Source of the DNA: Bacillota bacterium
GTDB taxonomy: Bacteria; Bacillota; Limnochordia; DTU080; JAAYLA01
Reading direction: 5' to 3'
Assembly (NCBI GenBank): GCA_012522135.1
Contig: JAAYLA010000192.1
Coordinates: forward strand, 1-35,485
DNA: 35,485 nucleotides
The translations under genes were made by a program, and so were the position numbers. Position 1 is the stretch's first letter; the number at the start of each line of letters is the position of its first letter. The notes under the pieces were generated by a model, which saw only the letters and a list, made by a program, of their open reading frames with translations, was not told the DNA's origin and did no database searches. Shown here piece by piece: positions 9,870-18,556 of the stretch.

Positions 9870-10556
9870 ATGAAGAGGACTCTTTCCATTGCGTTGGTTG
9901 CGCTGTTCGCCCTCGTGTTGGCCGTGCCCGCCTTCGCTCAGGATGCGAAGACGGTTTACAGAGTAAAAGCCACGAAGTTCGCCGAGGCGCCCATTATCGA
10001 CGGCGAGCTCGATGACGCGGCGTGGCTCCAGGCCGCTAAGAACAACTCGGTCGTTGCCGGGTTCGTCAACCATCCCGGCACGATCCTCATGAAGAACCAG
10101 ACCGTCGTCCTCGTAGGCTGGGACGATGAGAACCTCTACCTGGCCTACCTCAACTACCGCGACATGTCTAAGGTGACGCGCTTCGAAGACGGCACGGTCA
10201 GCTTCGGTGCAGAGGAAGAGAACGAGTTCTGGTTCGACTACAACAATTCCGGCATTAACAGCGGCCAGTTTGCATGGGATTCCTACGGTGCGTACACCTC
10301 GCCCTCCGGCCACAGCACCGCCGGCGTGGAGGTTGCCGTGAAGGACACGCCCGTCGGCTGGGTTGCCGAGGTCAAGATCCCCCTCGCCAACCTGCTCGTG
10401 ACGGAGCCGGCCGAAGGCTACGAGCTGGGCTTCATCTTCACCGGCTACAGCACCGAAGAGAACATGTACTTCGGTTGGACGCCGACCTACGGCTCCTTCA
10501 ACAATCCGCCGCGCTGGGGCGTCCTCGAACTGGGTCCGGCCTACACGCCCTGGTAA
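9870..10556 (+). CDS. Secreted CBM9-like (carbohydrate-binding family 9-like) domain protein
   Basis: Signal peptide ending PAFAQ; APIIDGELDDAAWLQA ... DDENLYLAYLNY ... EVKIPLANLL ... GFIFTGYS pattern of CBM9-like domains. Confidence 0.75.
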   Translation: MKRTLSIALVALFALVLAVPAFAQDAKTVYRVKATKFAEAPIIDGELDDAAWLQAAKNNSVVAGFVNHPGTILMKNQTVVLVGWDDENLYLAYLNYRDMSKVTRFEDGTVSFGAEEENEFWFDYNNSGINSGQFAWDSYGAYTSPSGHSTAGVEVAVKDTPVGWVAEVKIPLANLLVTEPAEGYELGFIFTGYSTEENMYFGWTPTYGSFNNPPRWGVLELGPAYTPW

Positions 10557-10585
10557 GAGGGGTATCTGAAACCCGCCACGCGCTC

Positions 10586-10617
10586 AAACGAGGGGGAGCA
10601 AGCGCTCCCCCTCGTTT
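10586..10617 (+). terminator. Intrinsic terminator after the CBM9-like gene
   Basis: Perfect 14-bp stem AAACGAGGGGGAGC (10586-10599) / GCTCCCCCTCGTTT (10604-10617), loop aagc. Confidence 0.75.
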
Positions 10618-10662
10618 CTGTGCGGCATGCGGTTCACCGCTGCTCCGGCAGTTGCACGCGCG

Positions 10663-11820
10663 TCACGGCAAGCTTCCGTAAACGAGTTCTCCCTGCAAGA
10701 AGGTCGCCACGATCTGCAGATCCCCGCTAGTCTGGTCTACGTTGAAGAGGGTCACGTCGGCCCGGTTTCCCGGAGCCACGGCCACATCGGCCAGTCCCAA
10801 CATAGCAGCCGGCCGGTCGGTGGCCAGGCTCACCGCTTCAGCGAGCGAAAGCCCGGCAAAGCGCATCGCGTTCGCGATGCCGACGGGCATCGTCAGGGCG
10901 CTGCCGGCCAAGATGCCTTGGCCGCCGACTACTTGAATTTTTCCTTCCGGGGTCAGCTCGACGTCGACGCCGTTCAGCTGGTAAAAGCCCGGTTCCAGAC
11001 CCGCCATGGCGACAGCGTCCGTTGTGAGTGCGACCCGCTCCAGACCTTTCGCCCGGATCATCACCTTGACCACGGAAGGCGGCAGGTGAAAACCGTCGAT
11101 TATGAGACCTGCCCAAAGCTCATCGCACGCTAGCTGCTCCCATATGTAATTCGGGTGTCGCGGCAGCGTCAGATGGGCACCGTTTCCCAAGTGGGTAGAC
11201 ATCCGAGCGCCGGCCTTGACCGCATCGCGAATCTGCTCGGGCGCGGCGGCCGTATGGCCGATGGCCGCCATCACGCCGTGTTCCGTCAGCTTTTCGATGA
11301 AGGCGGTCGCCTCGGGCCACTCGGGAGAGAGGGTCACGATGCCGATTCGGCCTTCCGCCGCATCCTGCCAGCGCAGGAATTCTTCCCAATCGGGGGGCCG
11401 CACGAAGGCGGGGTGATGGGCGCCCCGGGGGCCGTCCTCCGGTGAGATGAAGGGTCCCTCCACGTGAACGGCTACGACCGACGCGTCCGTCCGCGGCGAC
11501 TCGCGGCAAGCTTGCGCCACGGCGCGCAGCGAACGGACTATGCGCTCCTCGCTGTTGGTGATGATGGTCGGACAGTACCGGGTCACGCCCGTGGACCAAA
11601 GGGCTTCCGTCAGACCTTGGATGCTGTCCGCCGCCGTGGCTTCACCGTTCACGTCGTATCCCGCAAAACCGTTCACTTGGTGGTCGATGAACCCCGGAGC
11701 CAGCCACGGCAGACCGGGCGCGTCCTGGATTGGCTCGATCTGCACCACGTATCCGTCCCGGATCGTCACCTCGCAGGCCTCTTCCGATCCGACCAACCTA
11801 GCTTGCAGCTTCGTCTCCAC
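10663..11820 (-). CDS. nagA: N-acetylglucosamine-6-phosphate deacetylase
   Basis: WLAPGFIDHQVNGFAGYD, HVEGPFISPEDGPRGAHHPAFV, AAIGHTAA, STHLGNG, LTTDAVAMAGL. Confidence 0.92.
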   Translation of the reverse strand: METKLQARLVGSEEACEVTIRDGYVVQIEPIQDAPGLPWLAPGFIDHQVNGFAGYDVNGEATAADSIQGLTEALWSTGVTRYCPTIITNSEERIVRSLRAVAQACRESPRTDASVVAVHVEGPFISPEDGPRGAHHPAFVRPPDWEEFLRWQDAAEGRIGIVTLSPEWPEATAFIEKLTEHGVMAAIGHTAAAPEQIRDAVKAGARMSTHLGNGAHLTLPRHPNYIWEQLACDELWAGLIIDGFHLPPSVVKVMIRAKGLERVALTTDAVAMAGLEPGFYQLNGVDVELTPEGKIQVVGGQGILAGSALTMPVGIANAMRFAGLSLAEAVSLATDRPAAMLGLADVAVAPGNRADVTLFNVDQTSGDLQIVATFLQGELVYGSLP

Positions 11821-11976
11821 ATCTTGGCCCCCCGATGCGCCCGAAAATGTCCAACCCGCGCGCTTCCCACGTGCGCCGCGGAACGGGCGTTGCGTCCCAG
11901 CATTCGCTTCGCCGCCGGCTAGGTTTTCCCCTCTGTCCCCGTGCGGCCCCGTGCCCTGTCGGTTGGCAATAAAAGG

Positions 11977-11985
11977 TGATATACT
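11977..11985 (+). promoter_or_regulatory. Extended -10 promoter element TGATATACT
   Basis: TG-A-TATACT about 36 nt upstream of the EEP hydrolase start. Confidence 0.45.
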
Positions 11986-12020
11986 GATATTCGCATGCCC
12001 GTCGCAAGGGAGTGGTCTGT

Positions 12021-12803
12021 TTGTCTTTCGTGGTGATGACCTACAACATCCGCGTCGGCCTCGGGTTCGATTACAAGCTGGACGCGCACGATCCGCTCAA
12101 GGGCCTGCGGCGCGTCGCCGATTTCATCCGCGCCCACCAGCCCGACATCGTGGCCCTGCAGGAAGTCGACCGCTTTATGCCCCGTACGGGGAAGGTAGAT
12201 CAGATCGCTTGGCTCGCCGAGCGGTTAGATATGCAGTTCGCCTACTCCCCGTCGTACTTGGGCGAGATCACCCATGCGGGAGGGCGCGCCCGCTACGGAA
12301 ACGGCCTGCTCACCCGCTTTCCCATCGTGTGGTCGGAATCGCACCGCCTGTTCCACCGGGGCTGGCTCCTTCCGGCCGAGGAGAGCTGGGTCAACGAGCC
12401 CCGCTCCGCCCTCGAAGTCCGCGTCGAAATCGAAGGCCAGGCGCTTACAGCTTACTCGGTGCACCTTTCGACTACGACCGATCAGCAAGCCATTCAAGTG
12501 GAACAACTGGCTAAGGTGCTGCGGCAGGTCGATGGCCACCAGGTCATCATGGGCGACTTCAACTGCGGCTTGGACGCGGCCCATATGGCACCGCTCACCG
12601 TCGAGTGGCGCTCCGTGCTCGACGCCGTCGCCGCGCCTTCCGAACGCCGGCTCACCTTTCCATCCGGCGAGGAAAGCCGCATTGCCATCGACCATATCTT
12701 GGTCAGTCAGGGCGTCCGCGTGATCCGCGCCGAAGTCATCGTGGACAAAGAGGGCATCTCGGACCACAACCCCGTCCTCGCCGAACTGGAGCTGGCCGGC
12801 TAG
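12021..12803 (+). CDS. Endonuclease/exonuclease/phosphatase (EEP) family protein
   Basis: MTYNIR, PDIVALQEVD, MGDFN, IDHIL, SDHNPV motifs. TTG at 12021 preferred over the ORF-track GTG at 12012 because RBS aagggag ends at 12011. Confidence 0.88.
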   Translation: MSFVVMTYNIRVGLGFDYKLDAHDPLKGLRRVADFIRAHQPDIVALQEVDRFMPRTGKVDQIAWLAERLDMQFAYSPSYLGEITHAGGRARYGNGLLTRFPIVWSESHRLFHRGWLLPAEESWVNEPRSALEVRVEIEGQALTAYSVHLSTTTDQQAIQVEQLAKVLRQVDGHQVIMGDFNCGLDAAHMAPLTVEWRSVLDAVAAPSERRLTFPSGEESRIAIDHILVSQGVRVIRAEVIVDKEGISDHNPVLAELELAG

Positions 12804-12827
12804 AAACAATCTTGGAGGAGAAGGCTA

Positions 12828-13628
12828 TTGGACATAGAGCTTATCGCCTTGGACCTTGACGGCACCCTGCTCGATCCCGGAACACGCATTCAACCTGAAA
12901 CGATCTCCGTGCTCGACCAATTTGTCGCGTCCGGAGGCCTGGTCGTGATCGATACGGGCCGGCCGCTGCCCGCGATCTACAGGATCCTGACCGACAACGG
13001 CGTGCTTCCCGGAAAACCGTATCCTCACGCACTGATCGCCGAGGAGCGGGAGATTTACCTGCGGGGAAGCGACGGGCAGTTCGAGCCGCTGCAGCCTTGG
13101 AACGACGAGATCATCGCAGCGGAAAAGGCGCTGCTTCCTACGGCCCGTGCAATCGCCGCCAAAGTCGAGGCCGAGTTGAAGGATGAGGGGATCACCGGCA
13201 GGGTGCCCGACGTGGCCATGGAAAACGAGCGCGGCTTTGTCGAACGGCACTTTCACCGCCGCGAGCATGCCGAGCGCGCCCGCGAGCTGGCCGAGGCTTA
13301 CCTGTCGGACGGTATTCCTCTGCGGGTGGTGCGAAACAACCGCTTGATTGCCTTCCGCCACCGCGACATCGGTAAGGGAATATTGCTGGCACGCCTAGCG
13401 GAGCTGCTCGATGTACCGCAAAGCAAGGTTTTCGCCGTAGGAGATTCCCACAACGACCTGTGCATGCTCGACGGGCGCTTCGGATTCCAGTCCGGCACCG
13501 TGGCCAACGCCGACCCGGAGATCCAAGAGGTGATCAGACAAAAAGGAGGTCCCATCGCCTCTCAGCCTACGAGTTTGGGCGTTGCGGAGCTGGTGCGGGG
13601 CCTAATGGAAGGAAACAGCGCGCGCTAG
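12828..13628 (+). CDS. Cof-type HAD-superfamily hydrolase
   Basis: IALDLDGTLLDPGTRIQPETI, VVIDTGRPLPAI, AVGDSHNDLCML; RBS ggaggagaag and TTG start. Confidence 0.9.
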   Translation: MDIELIALDLDGTLLDPGTRIQPETISVLDQFVASGGLVVIDTGRPLPAIYRILTDNGVLPGKPYPHALIAEEREIYLRGSDGQFEPLQPWNDEIIAAEKALLPTARAIAAKVEAELKDEGITGRVPDVAMENERGFVERHFHRREHAERARELAEAYLSDGIPLRVVRNNRLIAFRHRDIGKGILLARLAELLDVPQSKVFAVGDSHNDLCMLDGRFGFQSGTVANADPEIQEVIRQKGGPIASQPTSLGVAELVRGLMEGNSAR

Positions 13629-13671
13629 GCAGACGGACGAAAACGCCGGAGGAAATGCCGCCGCCCGCCGC

Positions 13672-14010
13672 CTAATCTTGCTGGGTGAGTTTGTGGACGA
13701 TGCCCATCACACGCTTAACCGGCAGGACAAAGGCAATGCCGCGGCCGGGTTCCGAGAGGTTCGCCGCCTGCTCGATCGCGTCGGTGACCCGCTGCGACAA
13801 GTTGCTGGGCACCAAGGTGAGTAGAATCTCCTTTTCGGGCTCGATGGGAATGTTGAAAAGTCGCATGCGCTCGTGGATGCCGGTACCCCGCCCGTAAACG
13901 ATAGTACCGCCTTCCGCACCCGCCGCACGCGCGGCATCCATCACCGCGCTGGCTACTCCCTTCGAGACGATGGTTACTATCAGATCGAATTCACCTTGGA
14001 CGTCGGCCAT
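13672..14010 (-). CDS. PII-like signalling protein (P-II family, atypical)
   Basis: FDLIVTIVSKGVASAVMDAARAAGAEGGTIVYGRGTG ... EKEILLTLVPSNLSQRVTDAIEQAANLSEPGRGIAFVLPVKRVMGIVH. Confidence 0.8.
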   Translation of the reverse strand: MADVQGEFDLIVTIVSKGVASAVMDAARAAGAEGGTIVYGRGTGIHERMRLFNIPIEPEKEILLTLVPSNLSQRVTDAIEQAANLSEPGRGIAFVLPVKRVMGIVHKLTQQD

Positions 14011-14086
14011 GAATTATACACACTCCTGCACCTTGCTGTGGTGTCAGATACTGAAGAGAGCCCCCGGACAGCGAGCTCGTCTCCCC

Positions 14087-14111
14087 TGCCATGGTAGCAG
14101 TAGCCATGGCA
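14087..14111. promoter_or_regulatory. Inverted repeat TGCCATGG-N9-CCATGGCA in the PII/DUF554 divergent intergenic region
   Basis: Perfect 8-bp arms at 14087-14094 and 14104-14111. Confidence 0.35.
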
Positions 14112-14190
14112 AAAGACAAGCGTCTAGAGATTTCCTCGGACGGCCCTGGCCTGCGCGCCGGTCCCTTTATCTGGCCGGGCGGCACTCTCG

Positions 14191-14913
14191 ATGGGAGGTT
14201 CACCGGGTTTGCCAGGACTGGGAACTGTTGTCAATGTAACCACCGTCGTCGTTGGATCGCTGCTCGGTCTGGCTATCGGCGGCCGGATGCCGGGACGGCT
14301 CAGCGAGATCACCATGCAAGCCGTCGGCGGAGTGACCGTCCTCATCGGCGTCCAAATGGCGTTGGAGGCGAGCGAAGGCCGTTTCGTCATCGCCCTGCTG
14401 GTATCTCTCGTGCTCGGCGCCATCGTGGGCGAGCTGCTCGATATCGAAGGACGGCTCGAGCGCCTAGGCAGACGCCTCGAACAGCGCTTCGCCCGGGACG
14501 GAGACGCCGGGCGGTTCACCAAGGGCTTCATTACGACTTCCCTTCTCTTTTGCGTGGGGCCCATGACCATTCTCGGTTCCATCCACGACGGGCTTTTCGG
14601 CGACGCGACCCTCCTCATGACCAAATCCGTCCTCGACGGCATCAGCGCGATCGCCTTCTCCGCCTCCCTCGGTCTGGGCGTGCTGCTCTCGGCCGGGACG
14701 GTATTCATCGTGCAAGGCAGCCTGACCCTTTTAGCCCAGCTAGTGCACACGTGGATGACCCCTAACGTCGTGCTGCTCGTGACGGCGGCTGGAGGGGTCA
14801 TGATCTTGGGCATCGGGCTGAACATTTGGCAGGTGACCCGCCTGCGCGTGGGCAACATGTTGCCCGCCCTCGTCATCGGGGCAATTTTGGCCTACGTGGT
14901 CTTTCCTTCGTAA
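14191..14913 (+). CDS. DUF554 family membrane protein
   Basis: GTVVNVTTVVVGSLLGLAIGGRMP ... ALLVSLVLGAIVGELLDIEGRLERLG ... FCVGPMTILGSIHDGL. Confidence 0.88.
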   Translation: MGGSPGLPGLGTVVNVTTVVVGSLLGLAIGGRMPGRLSEITMQAVGGVTVLIGVQMALEASEGRFVIALLVSLVLGAIVGELLDIEGRLERLGRRLEQRFARDGDAGRFTKGFITTSLLFCVGPMTILGSIHDGLFGDATLLMTKSVLDGISAIAFSASLGLGVLLSAGTVFIVQGSLTLLAQLVHTWMTPNVVLLVTAAGGVMILGIGLNIWQVTRLRVGNMLPALVIGAILAYVVFPS

Positions 14914-14918
14914 CCGGG

Positions 14919-15593
14919 TTATGCGGCGAGCCGCGCTTTAAACCATGCCTTCAGTGCCGTGCGCCGCTGCTGCTTCCGCAGGAAACCCGGGTACCCCTTG
15001 TACGTTTCCAGGGCTTCCTCGTACATGTTCCGGGCCCGGTCCCGGTCTCCGGCCTCTTCGTACAGCCTGCCGATCCGGTACAGCACGTCGACCGAGCCGT
15101 ACTGAGCGAGGGCCTCGTCCAGTCCTTCCAACTCGTCGAGGCTTCCCCCCTTCTTCAGCTGATACTCGGCCAAATACACGTACGGCTCACCGTAACCTAC
15201 CTTCGGATTCATCTGCAGCGCTTTCTGCAGTGCCTCTTTGCCTTCATCGAGCCGCCCCAGGTGGAAGTAGGCCGTGCCGAGCCGGTAGTAGGACTGGGAG
15301 TTGTCGAGCCGCTTCGCGGCCAGCTCCAGGTGCTCCGCCGCCTGAGCCCACCTGCGCTTTTCCGCCAAAATCGTCCCGAGCTCCAGGTGGGCGTTGGCGT
15401 CATACGGATTGAGCTCGAGGGTTTGCTTCAGACGCCGGACGGCCCCGGCCTGCCGGAACGGTTTCGACAGGTCCGGCAGCAGGCCTACAAAGCGCATGTC
15501 GATCAAGGAATACAGGACGAGAAGGACGAAAAGCGCGATAAAGGGGTTACCGAAGAGCCGCTGCAAAATGAGAAATCCGAATAGGCCGCGCAC
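14919..15593 (-). CDS. Membrane-anchored tetratricopeptide repeat protein
   Basis: N-terminal hydrophobic segment (LFGNPFIALFVLLVLYSLIDM), then TPR units (NPYDANAHLELGTILAEKRRWAQAAEHLELA, SYYRLGTAYFHLGRLDEGKEAL). Confidence 0.85.
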   Translation of the reverse strand: MRGLFGFLILQRLFGNPFIALFVLLVLYSLIDMRFVGLLPDLSKPFRQAGAVRRLKQTLELNPYDANAHLELGTILAEKRRWAQAAEHLELAAKRLDNSQSYYRLGTAYFHLGRLDEGKEALQKALQMNPKVGYGEPYVYLAEYQLKKGGSLDELEGLDEALAQYGSVDVLYRIGRLYEEAGDRDRARNMYEEALETYKGYPGFLRKQQRRTALKAWFKARLAA

Positions 15594-15759
15594 CGAATCA
15601 CCTGCTTCCTTTGGTCAGAGCGTACACTACAAATCTAATGTACACGACACGCCGTGCCGTTGCCAGAACTCCTCGGCCCCGGCGCAGGGAAAGACTGGAA
15701 GGCAGCGAAGCCCCAACTTGAGAGCGTCGTCCGGAGCCCTTGAAGGAGGTCCCTGCTCC

Positions 15760-16713
15760 ATGGTTGTCTTCCCTTGGGTGATCGATCGTGAGGAAAGTTT
15801 GGCCGTACTGGAACGCCACGGCGCGCTGTTCACCCATATCAGCCCGGCCGGCACCAAGGTGCTTCCCGACGGCAGCGTGGACCATACCCCCCTTCCCCGT
15901 GCCGTGAAAGCCGCGCAAGACCATGGCCTTAAAGTGTTCCCTCTGGTTACGAACGGCACCTTTACGCTCGAGACCGCGGAAGCCATCTTGAGCGACGGAA
16001 CGGTGCGTGCCCGGGCAGCCGGAGAACTTGCAGCGCTGGCCTTGGACAACGGCTGGGACGGCGTTTGCCTGGATTTCGAAGGCCCTTGGGCGCTGCGCTC
16101 CGAGTACACCGATTTCGTGCGCCGTCTATGTGAAAAGCTGCAGCCCAGGGGACGGCAGGTCGCCATAGCCGTGGCCGCCCAGACCGAGCACCCCGCGGGG
16201 TCGGGGACGGACGCTACTTGGGCCGATCCGTACGACTACCCCGCGCTGGGCCGGCTCGTCGACCTTTTTATCCCCATGGGCTACGACTTCCACGGCATCA
16301 ACACGCCGCCCGGTCCTGTGGGGCCCGCCTGGTGGCTGCGGCAGGTGCTCCGCCACACGCTCTCGTGCGTGCCCCGCGGCAAGACCGTCCTCGGCCTGCC
16401 CCTCTACGGCTACCGGTGGCGGCAAAGGCCCGACGGCGGCTGGCAAGGCGAGTACGTCACCTATGAAATCGCCGAGAAGCTGCGCCGGGAAGTGCAGGCT
16501 CCGCTCCTTTGGGACTACGACGCCCTGAGCCGCACCTACTCGTTTACGGACGAAGAGGGCCGGCTGAACGTGGTCCACTTCGACGACGTGGAGTCCGTAG
16601 GCCGCCGCCTCGAGCTTATACGGGAGTACAAGCTGGCAGGCGTCGCCTTCTGGTGCTTGGGCCTGGGCGATCCTCAGTTCTGGCCGCAGCTGGCGCATTT
16701 TTTGGGGAAGTAG
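15760..16713 (+). CDS. Glycoside hydrolase family 18 protein (YaaH/SleL-like catalytic domain)
   Basis: DGVCLDFEG (GH18 DGxDxDxE-type), PMGYDFHG, VLGLPLYGYRW; ATG at 15760 with RBS GAAGGAGGT. The ORF-track start (15394) runs antisense through the TPR gene. Confidence 0.87.
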   Translation: MVVFPWVIDREESLAVLERHGALFTHISPAGTKVLPDGSVDHTPLPRAVKAAQDHGLKVFPLVTNGTFTLETAEAILSDGTVRARAAGELAALALDNGWDGVCLDFEGPWALRSEYTDFVRRLCEKLQPRGRQVAIAVAAQTEHPAGSGTDATWADPYDYPALGRLVDLFIPMGYDFHGINTPPGPVGPAWWLRQVLRHTLSCVPRGKTVLGLPLYGYRWRQRPDGGWQGEYVTYEIAEKLRREVQAPLLWDYDALSRTYSFTDEEGRLNVVHFDDVESVGRRLELIREYKLAGVAFWCLGLGDPQFWPQLAHFLGK

Positions 16714-16725
16714 CCGCTCGTACCG

Positions 16726-18234
16726 CTACAGCCCGTACAGCTCGCCGTACTTCCCCTTAATGTATGCGAGATAAGGCTCGGGGTCATATCCCGTGCCGGT
16801 GACCTTCTCGAGCAGCTCCTTCGGCGTATACAGGCAAGCCTGGTCGTACACGTTCCGCTGCATCCAATGGCGCACCGGCTCGAAGTTACCCGCTGCGATT
16901 TCGCTCGGAATTTCCGGATGCTCCTTGCACGCCGCCTCAAACAGCTGCACGGCCAAAATGGTGCCCAGCGAGTAGGTCGGGAAGTAGCCGATCGAACCCA
17001 TGGACCAGTGCACGTCCTGCAACACGCCCTCGCGTACCGACCGCGGCCGGACCGTCAGATATTCCTCCATTTTCGCGTCCCAGGCCCCGGGCAAGTCGGC
17101 CACGGCGAGGCTCCCGTCGACGAGGGCCTGTTCGAGCTCGTACCGGATCATAATGTGCAGGTTATAGGTGACCTCATCTGCTTCGGTGCGGATGTAGGAA
17201 GGCTCGACCCGGTTGACGGCCCTGTACACGGCATCTACGTCGACGCCGTCGAACTCGCCGGGGAAGGCCTGCCGCAGCTTGGGGAGGAAGAACGCCCAAA
17301 ACTCCCGGGAGCGGCCGATGACGTTTTCCCACATACGTGATTGCGACTCGTGCAGGCCCAAGGACGGTACCGCGCCCACCGGCGTCCGTTCCCACCGTGC
17401 GGGAATCCCTTGTTCGTACATACCGTGGCCCGCCTCGTGGATCGCCGAGTACAGGGCCATGCGCAGGTCGTTCGGGTCGATGCGAGTGGTCAGGCGCACA
17501 TCATTCGGCGAGAAGGATATCGTGAACGGATGGGCGGAAAGGTCCATTCGGCCCCGGTTGTAGTCGAAACCGATTTGGGCGATGACCTCGTTGACGAAGG
17601 CCATCTGGCTCTCCCTCGCAAGCTCGCGGCGAAACGGCCCGTCGTCTACTTCGCCCAGTTTCGGCAGTAGTTCGTGGAGCAGCGGTATGAGGGTACCGCG
17701 GAGCCCGTCGAAAATCCGGTTCACCTCGTCGCGGGTGGCGCCGGGTTCGTACAGGTCTAAGAGCGCGTCGTACCGGTCCGTCGTGTAGCCTAAAGCGTCT
17801 GCTCGCTCGCAGGTCAGCTCGACGATTCGCTCCAGATGGGGCCGGAACAGATCGAAGTCGCCTTCCTCCCGCGCCCTGGCCCACGCGTTCATGGCCACCG
17901 ACGTAACCCGCACGAACTCTGCCGCAAGGTCCGCGGGGATTTTCACCGCCTGATCGTACATCCGGCGCGTTTCCCGCAGGACGGCTTTGCGAAACGGATC
18001 GTCACCCGCCGCGCCTTGCGCTTCCAAGTCGGCCAGGAGCTCCCCGACTTCCGCACCCGTCAGCCGCTCGTGGATGACGCGCTGCAACGTAGCTCGCTGC
18101 TGGGCGCGGGCTTCACCGCCTCCCGGAGGCATGTAGGTCTGCTGATCCCAGCCGAGCACCGCCGCCGCGCGGGACAGATCGGAAAGTTCGCCGGCAAGCT
18201 CCATGAACCTCTGCCATTTGGCTTCCGTCGTCAA
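16726..18234 (-). CDS. M32-family metallocarboxypeptidase
   Basis: HEAGHGMYEQG zinc motif, LGLHESQSRMWENVIGRS, VNRVEPSYIRTEADEVTYNLHI; TTG start with ggaggag RBS. Confidence 0.95.
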   Translation of the reverse strand: MTTEAKWQRFMELAGELSDLSRAAAVLGWDQQTYMPPGGGEARAQQRATLQRVIHERLTGAEVGELLADLEAQGAAGDDPFRKAVLRETRRMYDQAVKIPADLAAEFVRVTSVAMNAWARAREEGDFDLFRPHLERIVELTCERADALGYTTDRYDALLDLYEPGATRDEVNRIFDGLRGTLIPLLHELLPKLGEVDDGPFRRELARESQMAFVNEVIAQIGFDYNRGRMDLSAHPFTISFSPNDVRLTTRIDPNDLRMALYSAIHEAGHGMYEQGIPARWERTPVGAVPSLGLHESQSRMWENVIGRSREFWAFFLPKLRQAFPGEFDGVDVDAVYRAVNRVEPSYIRTEADEVTYNLHIMIRYELEQALVDGSLAVADLPGAWDAKMEEYLTVRPRSVREGVLQDVHWSMGSIGYFPTYSLGTILAVQLFEAACKEHPEIPSEIAAGNFEPVRHWMQRNVYDQACLYTPKELLEKVTGTGYDPEPYLAYIKGKYGELYGL

Positions 18235-18556
18235 TGATTGTCACTCCTCCGTTGATCTGGCTGCATTCACTTCCATATTGTCCACGGAAACGGCACTTCC
18301 TTGCCCTTCGGCCGCGGCGGCGGGTGCGGGGACGCTCGGGTGGCGTTTCATAGAAATCGGATCAGAAAGAAATCCTTATTCCCCACCTAAGATCGGAGAT
18401 ATTATTCATTCGCAGAGGAGGAATTGTCAGGGTCGGAGCAAAACTATTGCTGCGATGTGAATTTTCCTGCTTCCGGTGCGGCAAGGAGGTGAAAGCCGGC
18501 CTCAACGCCTTTGTCTGTCGACCACCGGACAAAGAATACAAGAAGGAGGAGCTCGA

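Noticed and set aside
11540-12514. 324-aa plus-strand ORF spanning the nagA 5' end and the EEP gene
   Set aside because: Arg/Pro/Ala-rich, overlaps two well-supported genes in other frames.
15622-15645. Two GTACAC direct copies upstream of the TPR gene
   Set aside because: Only 6-mers; resembles the GTACAC core of the coaBC-HTH region but too short to link them.
15394-15759. N-terminal extension of the GH18 ORF
   Set aside because: Runs antisense through the TPR gene and its upstream region; a perfect RBS precedes ATG 15760.
18509-18534. 7-bp inverted repeat CTTTGTC/GACAAAG in the SBP leader
   Set aside because: Short arms, no T-tract and no known riboswitch consensus; too weak to call.
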